A stretch of 64,000 nucleotides of DNA from Nostoc desertorum CM1-VF14 (GCA_019359245.1 JAHHHR010000045.1:1-64000), one strand, 5' to 3'. Positions 53,458-63,029 are shown, numbered from the stretch's first letter. Made by a program: numbers and translations. Notes: a model not told the origin generated them from the letters alone.

Positions 53458-55911
53458 TCACACTATGCGCCCATGTTTACGGTCATACATTTCTTGTCTT
53501 TTAGCTTTAATCATTTTAGCTAATTCTATTTTGTCGTGATTATCTATCTCTCTCTTATCATTTAATAACGTTTGATTTTTAGATGCTTTTAATTCTTCCT
53601 TAGCAGCAGTAAATAAGCTGTGTAATAGCATCCCATCTATTAGAGGTATACCTGAATTAGCTGCTTTGTCAGCCGCATTAATTATACATTGCATAACAGT
53701 ATTAAATTTTATTGGTTTAAATTTATATTTATCACTAATATGTTCTTCAATTTGGCAATGTTCAAGCAATTCTAAGAGTAAGAAAACAGATGGATCATAA
53801 GCTGATGTGATAACTAATTTACCTTCATGCTCTAACGTTTTAACAAACTCAAATTGACCGTTACTGATAAGTGTTTCAAACAAAGCTGCAACGTCAGCAC
53901 GAGTTCTGTAATCTGGATAATCAACCAAGTAACCATCAGTAGGAAATAAACTATCAGTGTAGTTAATTACAGATAACTCAAATGATTTACTAAACTGGTA
54001 AACACGCGCATAATGCCATATCTCAACTAATGATTTAACTGGCTTACCATCTAAGTTTTTGATTCCCATACGGTTATCTGCTTTGATGAACTCATTTACC
54101 ATGAATGAGAATTGAATAGCTGTATTACCGTCATCTGTGTTAGTTTCAGTAACTAATTTACAGTTAACAGATACGGGTTCTTCAGTCTTAACCTTAGTAG
54201 TTTTATCTACACTCCCGTATTGTATAGCATTGAATGAATGACTTAATGTAGCAGGTGTTTTTGGTTTATCGCGCTCTACACTTATTTGCTTAATAATATG
54301 TGAACTAGGTAGTTTAGTTTCATTAAATCCGCCGTCTTTAGAATCATAGTCCTGTATAGCTTTTGATACTAGTTGATTATATGATTCCTGGTTTAATGCC
54401 TTGCAAGTAGCTATGATATCGTATCTACTCAATTTGAGGTCACGCATCATGTAACTAGCTATGCAGTAGTTGAGTTTTCTAATTCGAGCGATATCAGAAC
54501 TAGCTATAAATGGCTTAATACAATGTCCTATGTGACGTAGTAGTGTTTTGAGGTTATGTTTATCAACTGTTGATTTCTCATTATCTTCACTAGTTAATTT
54601 ATAATTATTAGTTAATTTATAATTATTAAGTTTATCAGCTATTATTGAAGCATTAGGCTGCAACATTTTAGCGGTTAGTTTTATTCGTACTTTGTCTAAC
54701 CACATACAACTATCTTTAACCTTATTATTCTTATCAAGAAAAACATGGTTAAGATAAGTTTTTATAACTATTTTTTCACCTAGATTTTTTTTGCTACATA
54801 ATACTCTATCCTGGATTGATAAAGTTTCATCAGTTAGAAGTAATCCAATGTAACTACTAGCACTTTTAGCATCTATCTTGCCGCACTTATTAAGTAAATC
54901 AGCTAGATGCTCATACTGAAATTTAGTTGCTATCCATTCATAAATAGGTATATAAGTTATTTCTATTGTTGCCAAATCTATTATCTTATTTTTCTTACGA
55001 AATAAAGTTAAAGTATTATTTTTATGTAATGCTTCTAGTGTAATTAGTCCATAACCTAACTGATTAGATAAATAATCACCTTTAACTAATTGGACTGTAA
55101 AAGCACTTGAACAACTGTCAATATATCCAATTTGAATATTTATTTTTTTATGGTTATTATCTTTTTTGCTATATATTTTGTAATTATGTTGTTTATTTTG
55201 TATTGAGTCAAATTTTTCTATCCAAGGATTATTTATTACTATTTGTATGACCAAATTGCAAATAATAAGTATATTATTTTTTGAAATATCCTCTTTAAAT
55301 AACTTATCTTGTCCATATTGATATAATTGGTATATACTGTAATGCAGTAAATATTGCAAATTAAAATTAAACTTTGCATTTGCACACAAGTAACTTATTA
55401 CTTGTAAACCTATTTGCTGTTGAAGTATAGCTTGATTATCCTTGATTTTGTCTATAGGAAGAACATACTTATCTTCCATTAGCTGCCGATGTTTTATGAA
55501 ATATTCAATACAATCTTCAGTAATACTATTGAGCGCTTGATTATTCTCATTTTTTATTGAATTAATCCAGTATTTAAATTTTACGTCATCAATAATTTTT
55601 TCTTCCCCAATATAAAGTTTACTTAAAAAATGCTCATGAAATATCTTTAACCTTTGTCCTCTATCTTCAATAAAGTCATTTGTTTCTATAGCGTTTTCAT
55701 CAGATGATACTCTTAGACTGCATTGTTTCACTTGTCTAGAGTTACTAGTATGAAGGTGAGCAAAATAAGGTTTTCTAATCTTACCTTTTCTTAAATAAAC
55801 TTCTTGTTCACACTCAGGACAAAGTAAACCTCGTTCAGAGTAAGAAAAAAAGTCACATTCAACTGGATAAATTTCTTGACCACCCTCATACATCGAGATT
55901 GCAAATTTCAT
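53458..55911 (-). CDS. 817-residue element protein with CoiA-like zinc-binding N terminus
   Basis: Residues 1-64: Cys31-x2-Cys34, YFAHLH (His52/His54) and Cys64, the pattern of the CoiA N-terminal domain (LCPECEQEVYLRKGKIRKPYF). CoiA of naturally transformable bacteria helps RecA act on incoming DNA. The remaining 750 residues are Lys/Asn/Ile-rich, with no signal peptide, no ATPase motif and no recognised nuclease motif that I can see. It is the largest gene of the element and its start lies beside the origin-like repeats, suggesting a DNA-level role. Novel domain content beyond the N terminus. Confidence 0.65.
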   Translation of the reverse strand: MKFAISMYEGGQEIYPVECDFFSYSERGLLCPECEQEVYLRKGKIRKPYFAHLHTSNSRQVKQCSLRVSSDENAIETNDFIEDRGQRLKIFHEHFLSKLYIGEEKIIDDVKFKYWINSIKNENNQALNSITEDCIEYFIKHRQLMEDKYVLPIDKIKDNQAILQQQIGLQVISYLCANAKFNFNLQYLLHYSIYQLYQYGQDKLFKEDISKNNILIICNLVIQIVINNPWIEKFDSIQNKQHNYKIYSKKDNNHKKINIQIGYIDSCSSAFTVQLVKGDYLSNQLGYGLITLEALHKNNTLTLFRKKNKIIDLATIEITYIPIYEWIATKFQYEHLADLLNKCGKIDAKSASSYIGLLLTDETLSIQDRVLCSKKNLGEKIVIKTYLNHVFLDKNNKVKDSCMWLDKVRIKLTAKMLQPNASIIADKLNNYKLTNNYKLTSEDNEKSTVDKHNLKTLLRHIGHCIKPFIASSDIARIRKLNYCIASYMMRDLKLSRYDIIATCKALNQESYNQLVSKAIQDYDSKDGGFNETKLPSSHIIKQISVERDKPKTPATLSHSFNAIQYGSVDKTTKVKTEEPVSVNCKLVTETNTDDGNTAIQFSFMVNEFIKADNRMGIKNLDGKPVKSLVEIWHYARVYQFSKSFELSVINYTDSLFPTDGYLVDYPDYRTRADVAALFETLISNGQFEFVKTLEHEGKLVITSAYDPSVFLLLELLEHCQIEEHISDKYKFKPIKFNTVMQCIINAADKAANSGIPLIDGMLLHSLFTAAKEELKASKNQTLLNDKREIDNHDKIELAKMIKAKRQEMYDRKHGRIV

Positions 55912-56041
55912 ATTTAATTGATACTCGTACTACTCTCATTATTATGAGAATAACTGCTAATACTTAGGATATGCTTGGGTAGAGTTACTTATTATACTTT
56001 TAATTACCAATTCCACCCCCATGATTTTATGTAGAATCAAA

Positions 56042-56275
56042 CACTACACTGTGCAGGGTTAAGTGTAGTGCTGTAATCCTTATCCTGACTGGGTTATGTA
56101 TAGTGTGTAGGGTTATTAATACATTTAAGCTCACATACCATAATGAATTATGGATTGTGGTTTAGGTTATTGTTCCCTTATTTCATTTCAAGGTCAGAGC
56201 ATTACCCTAATATATTTTAGAAATAATGCTCTAACCCTACACAAACTACACAACCCTTATCCTGGCTGGGTTATG
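56042..56275. promoter_or_regulatory. Origin-like repeat array between the helicase and CoiA-like genes
   Basis: Elements: 8-bp dyad CACTACAC (56042-56049) / GTGTAGTG (56063-56070); GTGTAGGGTTA (56105-56115) and its exact inverse TAACCCTACAC (56232-56242); AGAGCATTA (56196-56204) / TAATGCTCT (56224-56232); and a 21-bp direct repeat CCTTATCCTG-R-CTGGGTTATG at 56078-56098 and 56255-56275 (one mismatch). No gene. Placement just after the helicase stop and before the CoiA-like start fits a replication origin, though promoter/operator function is also possible. Confidence 0.55.
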
Positions 56276-56285
56276 ATGCTATACC

Positions 56286-57836
56286 TCACTCTTCACTGTG
56301 TAGCTTTGACTTTACACTACTTGCTAGAGGTGAAAGAATATGGTCATCTTTATCGAGTTGACGTAATCTCAAGCCATGAATAGAAAAACCTTTGCTAGTA
56401 CGTACTTTCTTAACATCTTTCCACCCCATAGTAGAGTTACAAAAATCTAGTAGATTAGGGCTAAAACTACACGAAGTTTGAGTAGTGCTACCAGACTTAA
56501 GACACCATTGAGTATAGCTACCAAATAAAGTTTGGGTATCTGCCTTATCACTACCTATTGAGTTCTTACTATTAGCATCTTGGATAATACACTCATCAAT
56601 CCAACCTGCAATAGGGTTAGTACTTATTTGATGTTCTAAATTATGTTTAGCTAGTTCTGAGTTATCTACTGCACACCTTAATACTTGAGTAACTTTATCA
56701 TCAGGAATATTCAGTAAATATTGAGTTAATGCGTTCAACTCAGGTTGAAACTCTTCTTCTAAATTTCTACGTTCTGTTTTATCTACACTTGTTGTGAATG
56801 GAATTAAAATCTGTCTTCTCGTCAACCAAGATGAGTTACGAGTATCAAACACAGGATCATTTGATGCCATAATGACCATACCATCAAATTTGAATTGAAA
56901 TGGTTGCTTATATTTTTCTTCCGCTTGTAACTCATCTTGTCCCGTAAGCGACTTAAACTTTTGTACGTCTCCCTGATATGAAGTTTGATCTGGAAATATT
57001 AGTAACCGCTTTTTGTGAGCATTAGCCACTCCAAAGGTTTTAGTACAAAAATCTCTAAGAGTAGTACTACATACATTGTTATTGCCTATAAGGGATTGTG
57101 CAAGTCCAATAAAGGTACTTTTACCTGTTCCACTAGAACCAATTAAATGTAAGAACTGTTGAAGGTCTGCACGACCTTTGAGAATAGCAGCTAAGTAACA
57201 TAGTAATATTTCTTTGATCGACTCATTATTATTTGTGACTTCATCTAACCACTGATTAATAAGTGTAAATTCATGACTGGAGTTATCAAAATCACGCGGC
57301 AAACACCAAGTAAAGCGATATTCTCGTGAATGATTGAGAATAGTTCCTGTAGCAATCTCTAGTACGCAGTTTTGAAATGGTAGTAATTTGGTAGGAGATT
57401 TTTCTTTCCAACCTATTTCTATCAATTCAAGTCTAAGTTTACCAATAATGCTAGTTATATAATTAACAGAGCCATAACCGGATATTGTTTGATTCTTGAG
57501 TTCTCCATTGATCAATCCTTCAATATAATAGTCATTTACTTTACTCCAAATACCAGACTGTTCTAGCTCATAAATCATCCAACAATTAGCTTCACTGTTA
57601 AATATCCATTTACCTCTATTTTTTTCAGCTATCTGTGTACCTATAATATCAGCTTTTGGAATTGTACCTTGTGTATTTCTAGATGTAGTGGTAGTTTCCT
57701 CATTAACTTTTACTATATTTTGGGTTTCATCTTTTGTTGGCAGGAACAGCAAATTATCAGAATACTCTTCTTGAATTAAATCAATTTCTTGTTGGCTTTT
57801 ATTATCGTCAAACTTGTTATAATATTCGTTATTCAT
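56286..57836 (-). CDS. SF3/D5-type helicase (P4-family, primase domain not evident)
   Basis: 516 residues. D5_N-like region about 75-190 followed by an SF3 AAA+ core: Walker A GSSGTGKST (233-241), the second acidic strand LLIFPDQTS, and motif C VIMASNDP with the Asn sensor, then a C-terminal winged-helix-like tail (LFGSYTQWCLKSG). Phage P4 alpha and plasmid relatives carry an N-terminal primase with this core; here the first 70 residues are low-complexity and no primase motif is seen. Likely replication helicase of the element, next to the origin-like array. Confidence 0.85.
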   Translation of the reverse strand: MNNEYYNKFDDNKSQQEIDLIQEEYSDNLLFLPTKDETQNIVKVNEETTTTSRNTQGTIPKADIIGTQIAEKNRGKWIFNSEANCWMIYELEQSGIWSKVNDYYIEGLINGELKNQTISGYGSVNYITSIIGKLRLELIEIGWKEKSPTKLLPFQNCVLEIATGTILNHSREYRFTWCLPRDFDNSSHEFTLINQWLDEVTNNNESIKEILLCYLAAILKGRADLQQFLHLIGSSGTGKSTFIGLAQSLIGNNNVCSTTLRDFCTKTFGVANAHKKRLLIFPDQTSYQGDVQKFKSLTGQDELQAEEKYKQPFQFKFDGMVIMASNDPVFDTRNSSWLTRRQILIPFTTSVDKTERRNLEEEFQPELNALTQYLLNIPDDKVTQVLRCAVDNSELAKHNLEHQISTNPIAGWIDECIIQDANSKNSIGSDKADTQTLFGSYTQWCLKSGSTTQTSCSFSPNLLDFCNSTMGWKDVKKVRTSKGFSIHGLRLRQLDKDDHILSPLASSVKSKLHSEE

Positions 57837-57895
57837 GGTGAAATAATTAGTGATTTTTAGATGGTGGTTTTATATATAATCCTAGATACCAGTAC

Positions 57896-58075
57896 TTAAT
57901 TCAGTTCTGGTATTTTTCTATTTAATTTGTCAAAATATTCTCTAACTAACTTCCTTATTAAGCTTGTAATTGTTAGCTTATGGAGTTTTGCTGTATTGAC
58001 TAGCTGCTCATAATCTTTATTACTTAATCGAGTACTAATTATATGGTTTAGAGGTTTATCTGTGATTTTTGGCAT
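57896..58075 (-). CDS. Small ribbon-helix-helix (CopG-like) protein
   Basis: 59 residues, ATG 58075. MPKITDKPLNHIISTRLSNK then DYEQLVNTAKLHKLTITSLI and RKLVREYFDKLN: a short beta strand followed by two helices, with the ISTRLSNKDYEQL signature of MobC/CopG-type RHH DNA-binding proteins. The stop is 59 bp upstream of the helicase start (57836), so the two are probably co-transcribed. Too short for a 60-residue cutoff. Likely copy-number or expression regulator of the element. Confidence 0.7.
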   Translation of the reverse strand: MPKITDKPLNHIISTRLSNKDYEQLVNTAKLHKLTITSLIRKLVREYFDKLNRKIPELN

Positions 58076-58108
58076 TGTTGTTATGGTTAATAATTAATTT
58101 GAATGGAC

Positions 58109-58238
58109 GCGACCTAAACAGACTTTCTAAGAATGTGTGGTTAGGTACTATGCAGAATATCCTCAGCCCGTTTTTTACCTACCGTTGGCATCCTTGACTA
58201 GTCGATGCCTCTGTTACCTCAGAGCGTCTTAGATATTC
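58109..58238. ncRNA. Structured segment with four stems, possible ncRNA or origin
   Basis: Stem pairs: ACCTAA (58112-58117) / TTAGGT (58141-58146); GAATATC (58155-58161) / GATATTC (58232-58238), which encloses GGCATC (58187-58192) / GATGCC (58203-58208) and CTCTG (58209-58213) / CAGAG (58220-58224). A T-tract (AAGCTTTTTTACC) lies about 25 bases beyond. No ribozyme core that I know (hammerhead CUGAUGA, HDV) is present. It sits just upstream of the RHH gene (minus strand), so may be its leader or an origin structure. Confidence 0.35.
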
Positions 58239-58925
58239 GGTTTTCGAGGTTCTGGTTCTATAAGCTTTTTTACCCTCCTGCCAATATTGTAAACAATAAA
58301 AAGCTGTTTTTGTTTACTTTTAGAAAAATAACTGATTACACTTTTCTCCTTTTATATAATATTTTTTGATATTTTACTTATCAGTATTGCTTGATGATTT
58401 TTAGCGCAATTAAGGTAGTTACTTTAGTTGCATTAGTCATATTTTTCTTACTCTATACAACTTATTATGTATAGTAATAAATAAAATACATGAATTAGTT
58501 TGTGTTATCTGTCTAGTTTATTGTTAATGTAACTAAAATCATTTATGCAATTACATTAAGTATTTGTAGACCTATTACTTAAAGGAGAAGTAAATATATT
58601 AGTTAAGGTAACTGTATATATAATCATAGCTAAGTTAAGTTTATTCAAGATAACTATATGAAGTATTACTTAAGATACCTACCATATCTATTGCTGATTA
58701 AACTAGTGCAAATAAGGTAAATGCAATTATCTATTAAACTTAGTTGTCCTAGAGTAACTTGTTTATAGTAATTTAGTTAATGTTTAGAGCGCCGTTAGAT
58801 GAAATAACTGTTAGATGTTACATGAGGTAAGAAAAAAGGATAGTATTGTGTGTTTACTATCCTCAGTTATTGTTTGTATTGTAAGTGGTGTTAAAACTCA
58901 GGTACTTAAACGTGTATTATTGAGC
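58239..58925. other. Element intergenic region before the integrase
   Basis: A+T-rich. A 26-codon plus-strand ORF (58394-58474, MIFSAIKVVTLVALVIFFLL and a short tail) looks like a one-helix membrane peptide but has no binding site, so I do not call it. No terminator or promoter assigned. This region faces the integrase stop (58926). Confidence 0.35.
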
Positions 58926-60365
58926 TTACATATTCTTTGTTATCTCATTTTCAGAAACGTTGTAGATAGCAGCTAGTAACTTAATTGATTTCTCATCAGT
59001 ACATCCTAGCTGTTGAGCGATCGCAACTGCTGACTGTAATGGAATAGCTTGGTTAGTAGACTGTGTTAGTAGATCGAGTGTTGTCTTAGTTGTTTGACGT
59101 TTTTTGTACACTGTGTCATTCATTGTGGGAGAGTGACCTAATGACATTGCTCTTTTTTCTAACGGTATACCAGCCATCATCCCATTCAGGTTAGCTAGGT
59201 GACGCAAAGCATGAGTTTGAGTAAATTTACCATCCTTCATCCAATTGCATAACATCTGTCTAGCTGTCTTGGTGTATTTGTGACGTATGGATACAGGATT
59301 GTCACTCTCCATATTCACTACTGGCAAATTACCAGATTTTATTTCTAACTGTTCAATTAAATGTAGATGTGTAGGTGGAATTAATGGACGTGCTAACCTA
59401 TAGCCTGTTTTTGTTGTAGTACCTAGTAGGGTTTTATCACCTACTACAGCAATCATTTCTTTATTATTTGGGTCATTAAGCGCCGCTATGGTGATGTTAT
59501 CCTTTGTAATAAATATTTTATCAATGTTCTGAACCGCGAACGCTTCACTAATTCTCAATCCATATACCACTTGCATTGAAAACACAAACATCCAAGATTT
59601 ACGAGATTCGAGACTATAGCGTTTATCATTAGTTGGTATATCCAACACACTATCTCGAATTTGTAGGAAGTCATCAAGAGAAATACTTTGTAAGTCATCT
59701 CTGTATTTAGTTTGTCTGATATCTATCTTCCCTAACTCATCACTCAATCGAGTATTGCCAACTGTGCCTGCAAGTTTCTTCATTGCACGTACACACATTT
59801 TGAAATTTTTAGTACCAGACTCTTTACTGTCGATTACTAACTTGATATCTGCATGATTAACTGTTTTTTCTATTGGTAATGATTTGTAAAAGCGCCCATA
59901 AGCGTCATACCAACAAGTTTGATGAGATGGGTTATTTCTATCGCGTTTTTGCTTTTTCCCATTGTACCTGTTCCAAAAATCCTCTTCTACCAGCTTAATT
60001 GCTTCATCGAATGTTAGCAGATCATTCTTGATAACATTCTTCTCAAGGATAGTTTCATCATACCAAGTCAAAAACTCTGTTTCACTTGTTAACTTAGTTA
60101 ATGCTTCACTTACCTTATTTGCTTTTTCTAGTGCCTTTACTATGCCTATCTCGGTAAAATCGCAATTACACGCTTTAGCGGTGCGTTTATCGCCTAACTT
60201 GAACTGCAACAAGATATATGTGCCAGATGCCTTTACTTCTCGCTTCAGTCCAACACCTTTTGGGGTTTGCTTCTGAATATCTTTAAAGAGTGCTAATAAG
60301 CGTTCATACCCGATTAAATGCTTATCTAGATTGCTGGTTGTAACTTGCTTTTCAGTTTCTCTCAT
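58926..60365 (-). CDS. Tyrosine recombinase (element integrase)
   Basis: 479 residues. Catalytic residues in order: Arg271 (YGLRISEAF), His385 and Arg388 (HALRHLAN), His411 (LGHSPTMND) and nucleophile Tyr420 (TVYKKR). The N-terminal half (about 20-230) is an arm- and core-binding region with SAM-like fold. It lies 75 bp from the right att copy and reads away from it, a typical placement for a tRNA-targeting integrase. AGAGAGAA precedes the ATG at 60365. It carries the only GCGATCGC of the element. Confidence 0.92.
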   Translation of the reverse strand: MRETEKQVTTSNLDKHLIGYERLLALFKDIQKQTPKGVGLKREVKASGTYILLQFKLGDKRTAKACNCDFTEIGIVKALEKANKVSEALTKLTSETEFLTWYDETILEKNVIKNDLLTFDEAIKLVEEDFWNRYNGKKQKRDRNNPSHQTCWYDAYGRFYKSLPIEKTVNHADIKLVIDSKESGTKNFKMCVRAMKKLAGTVGNTRLSDELGKIDIRQTKYRDDLQSISLDDFLQIRDSVLDIPTNDKRYSLESRKSWMFVFSMQVVYGLRISEAFAVQNIDKIFITKDNITIAALNDPNNKEMIAVVGDKTLLGTTTKTGYRLARPLIPPTHLHLIEQLEIKSGNLPVVNMESDNPVSIRHKYTKTARQMLCNWMKDGKFTQTHALRHLANLNGMMAGIPLEKRAMSLGHSPTMNDTVYKKRQTTKTTLDLLTQSTNQAIPLQSAVAIAQQLGCTDEKSIKLLAAIYNVSENEITKNM

Positions 60366-60439
60366 TTCTCTCTCAACTCCGGTTAAAGAGTGAGAGAAAG
60401 ACTGTTAGAAAACAACGATAGTGTTATGATTTCAGTCGC

Positions 60440-60510
<71 letters not shown>

Positions 60511-60937
60511 TTTAAAGTATTTTCACATATACGTTAACTAATTAGCTGTCACTGTTAACAGATTAATTTCCTCTTTGAGAAATTAATGGCACTCCCGTTA
60601 GGAATTATTGAACAGCAGGTCTGGACAAGAGAACCAGAAAATTTAGGTATAGAGAAAAAACGTCATCAACGGGAAACGCAACAAGAAGTTCGCATATTGT
60701 CCAACTTAGGTAGAACAATGCTTCCAGCAGGCTATGTTTGGGCAATTATAATATCTTCCGCTAGCAAGCTGTCTACATGCTGGACTAACTCCGATTCTCC
60801 AAACTGATTTGGTGGAGTAAGCGTTTAAACACTTCCTCTTTTTTCTCTGATGTGCCCTCTGCACCTCTGTGGTAGCCCGAGGCAATCCTTTGCGCGTCTA
60901 TGTTCTAAGCTTCAAACTTCACTTGATAGATTTATCT

Positions 60938-61076
60938 GACTTTTCACGTTATGTGGAAAAGTCCACGAAAAACCTAACCCTTTCCCGATGCGGGAAGGGG
61001 GAAATTCAAAGTTTCTCTCCTTAAAGTAAAGGAAGAGAGAAATAGAAGTGAGGTTTTCCAGATGCCGTGAAAAGCC
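60938..61076. mobile_element. MITE-like 139-bp inverted-repeat element
   Basis: Left end GACTTTTCACGTTATGTGGA (60938 on) and right end, read on the minus strand, GGCTTTTCACGGCATCTGGA (61076 back); 19 of 23 bases match. Inside are hairpins TTTCTCTCCTT/AAGGAAGAGAGAAA and CCCTTTCCC/GGGAAGGGGG. No gene. GATAGAT occurs near both ends but not flush, so a target duplication is uncertain. Confidence 0.5.
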
Positions 61077-61399
61077 AGGATAGATCATTAGTGGTCTGGC
61101 AAGGTAACTTTGCTGAGTTCATGGTAATAAAACCAAGTTCTTTTCTTCCCTTGCCTTCACACGTCATTTTTGGGTTGGAGTACTAGTGAGTAAAGTCACC
61201 CTTTCAGGTGAAGGCATGCAGACATAAAATACCTATTATTAAGAAAGATTAAGCAACTATGAAGCTCATTATGCGTCTAGTTATTAGTTTATTAATAAAA
61301 ATTTAATCTAAAAATTTTAACAACTCCCGATTCCTACAATTGCCCTCTAGTATTTATGTTTGCTCAATTAAGCATTAATTTCCCGAAAATGCACCCTCA

Positions 61400-61431
61400 C
61401 GCCTCCTCCCTTGCTCTTAAGGGAGGAGGCG
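61400..61431. repeat. Strong GC-rich hairpin
   Basis: CGCCTCCTCCCTT (61400-61412) pairs perfectly with AAGGGAGGAGGCG (61419-61431) with a 6-base loop. No T-tract directly after, so a dispersed repeat or processing signal rather than a clear terminator. It lies about 107 bp before the adaptor start. Confidence 0.55.
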
Positions 61432-61537
61432 CTGCTTTGGCTTTTTGCGGTATTTTTGCTATGGGCAATTCGACGGACATCATCATATATATAACTACAG
61501 GCTACTCCAATAAAGCAAGATTTATAGGCTTTTAGAC

Positions 61538-63007
61538 ATGGCTACACACATAGAAATTCCTGTTATTGGCAAAGTTAAGTATCCATCACGCTGGCTGATG
61601 GGGCTGATAGCAGGGGGTGTCTTGGTTGCTGGTACATTCACAACCTACACCCTGGTGAATCAAGGAACAAACAAAGAAGATATTGCTCAATTAACTGTGC
61701 CAGTGGCAGCCCAAAATGTCACTTTGCGGATTACAGCTAGTGGCAAAGTTGTGCCAGTTCAGAGTGTAAATATTAGTCCGAAGAACCCCGGAGTACTGTC
61801 GCAATTATATGTGGAGCAAGGCGATCGCATTCAACAAGGGCAAATTCTCGGCCGTATGGATAGCGCCGGCATTGAGGCCCAAAGGAGCCAATATCGTGCC
61901 AACTTAGCCCAAAGTCAAGCACAACTAGCCGAAGCCCTTGCTGGTAGCCGTCCTCAAGAAATTGCTCAAGCTAGAGCGCGATTGGCACAGGCTCAAGCCC
62001 AACTCACCGCAGCTAAGGTTGGTAATCGTCCCCAAGAGATTGCTCAAGCTCAATCCCAAGTGGATGCGGCTCAAGCAAGGGTGAATTACACCAGTGAACA
62101 GGTAAAGCGTTATCAATATCTATATAAAGAGGGAGCAGAGAAAAAACAATTACTCGATCAAGCCATCAGCGAAGACAAGAGTGCTAGAGCCAACTTAGAA
62201 GAAGCTAGAAAACGATTGTCGTTAGTCGAAAGTGGCACTCGAACTGAGGAAATCGACCAACGCCAAGCCGCTGTGAATGAAGCACGAGCCGCACTGCTCC
62301 TGCTAGAAGATGGCACCCGTTCTGAAGAAATTGTCCAGCGTCAAGCAGCAGTTGCATCGGCTGAAGCTCAATTAAAGGGTGTGCAAGTGCAGTTGGACGA
62401 GACTATTATTCGCGCTCCTTTTTCGGGAATTGTGACGCAAAAGTATGCTAACGTGGGTGCTTTTGTGACACCCACAACCTCTGCTTCTACTAGCGCGTCG
62501 GCAACTTCCAGTTCAATTGTCGCTGTAGCACGCGGTTTAGAAGTATTAGCTCAAGTTCCTGAAGCCGATATTGGCAGAATTAAGCAGGGACAGCAGGTGG
62601 AAATTGTTGCTGATGCCTATCCCGATCAAGTTTTTAAAGGTCATGTGCGCCTGATTGCTCCTGAAGCAGTAATTGAACAAGGTGTGACATCCTTCCAGGT
62701 GCGGGTTGCTCTCGATACTGGCACAGATAAACTGCGTTCTGGCTTAAATGTGGATCTGACTTTCTTGGGCGATCGCGTTAATAATGCCTTAGTATTACCA
62801 ACAGTCTCAATCGTCACCGAAAAGGGTCAAACTGGCGTACTTGTACTAGATGCAAACAATAAACCCCAGTTCCGCGAAGTTACAGTTGGCGCACAAATCC
62901 AAGACCAAACTCAGATTTTAGGGGGAGTTAAACAAGGCGATCGCGTTTTTGTGAACCCACCCAAAGACTACAAAATCGAAAAGGCGAAAGAACAGAATAA
63001 AACCTAA
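61538..63007 (+). CDS. HlyD/MacA-type periplasmic adaptor (second locus)
   Basis: 489 residues. Membrane anchor (LMGLIAGGVLVAGTFTTYTL), lipoyl half, then a long alpha-hairpin with repeats AGSRPQEIAQARARLAQAQ and VGNRPQEIAQAQSQVDAAQ, a short GTRTEEIDQRQA, a beta-barrel domain (DAYPDQVFKGHVRLIAPEAV) and membrane-proximal domain (VVLPTVSIV-type: ALVLPTVSIVTEKG). It is clearly paralogous to 27803-29365 but lacks the Gly-rich tail. A MacB-type permease follows 22 bp later. Confidence 0.9.
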   Translation: MATHIEIPVIGKVKYPSRWLMGLIAGGVLVAGTFTTYTLVNQGTNKEDIAQLTVPVAAQNVTLRITASGKVVPVQSVNISPKNPGVLSQLYVEQGDRIQQGQILGRMDSAGIEAQRSQYRANLAQSQAQLAEALAGSRPQEIAQARARLAQAQAQLTAAKVGNRPQEIAQAQSQVDAAQARVNYTSEQVKRYQYLYKEGAEKKQLLDQAISEDKSARANLEEARKRLSLVESGTRTEEIDQRQAAVNEARAALLLLEDGTRSEEIVQRQAAVASAEAQLKGVQVQLDETIIRAPFSGIVTQKYANVGAFVTPTTSASTSASATSSSIVAVARGLEVLAQVPEADIGRIKQGQQVEIVADAYPDQVFKGHVRLIAPEAVIEQGVTSFQVRVALDTGTDKLRSGLNVDLTFLGDRVNNALVLPTVSIVTEKGQTGVLVLDANNKPQFREVTVGAQIQDQTQILGGVKQGDRVFVNPPKDYKIEKAKEQNKT

Positions 63008-63029
63008 TTTGTAATTCGTAATTTAAGAC

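Larger units (their letters stand above)
60511..61537. other. Intergenic region right of the element
   Basis: One weak 73-codon frame is at 60586-60807 (MALPLGIIEQQVWTREPENL, with GAGAAAT before the ATG); the first half looks coding-like but no family is recognised, and it may be a truncated remnant. A MITE-like element (60938-61076) and a strong hairpin (61400-61431) follow. The promoter of the adaptor gene is presumably after 61450. Confidence 0.4.

Noticed and set aside
58109..58238. Hammerhead or HDV-like ribozyme
   Set aside because: The CUGAUGA..GAAA core and HDV pseudoknot pattern were looked for and not found; only generic stems were seen.
58394..58474. 26-codon one-helix peptide in the element
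   Set aside because: No ribosome site, and a hydrophobic run is easily generated by A+T-rich DNA; left out as a gene.
60586..60807. 73-codon ORF right of the element as a confirmed gene
   Set aside because: The first half looks coding-like but no family is recognised and the tail is not protein-like; mentioned as a possible remnant only.
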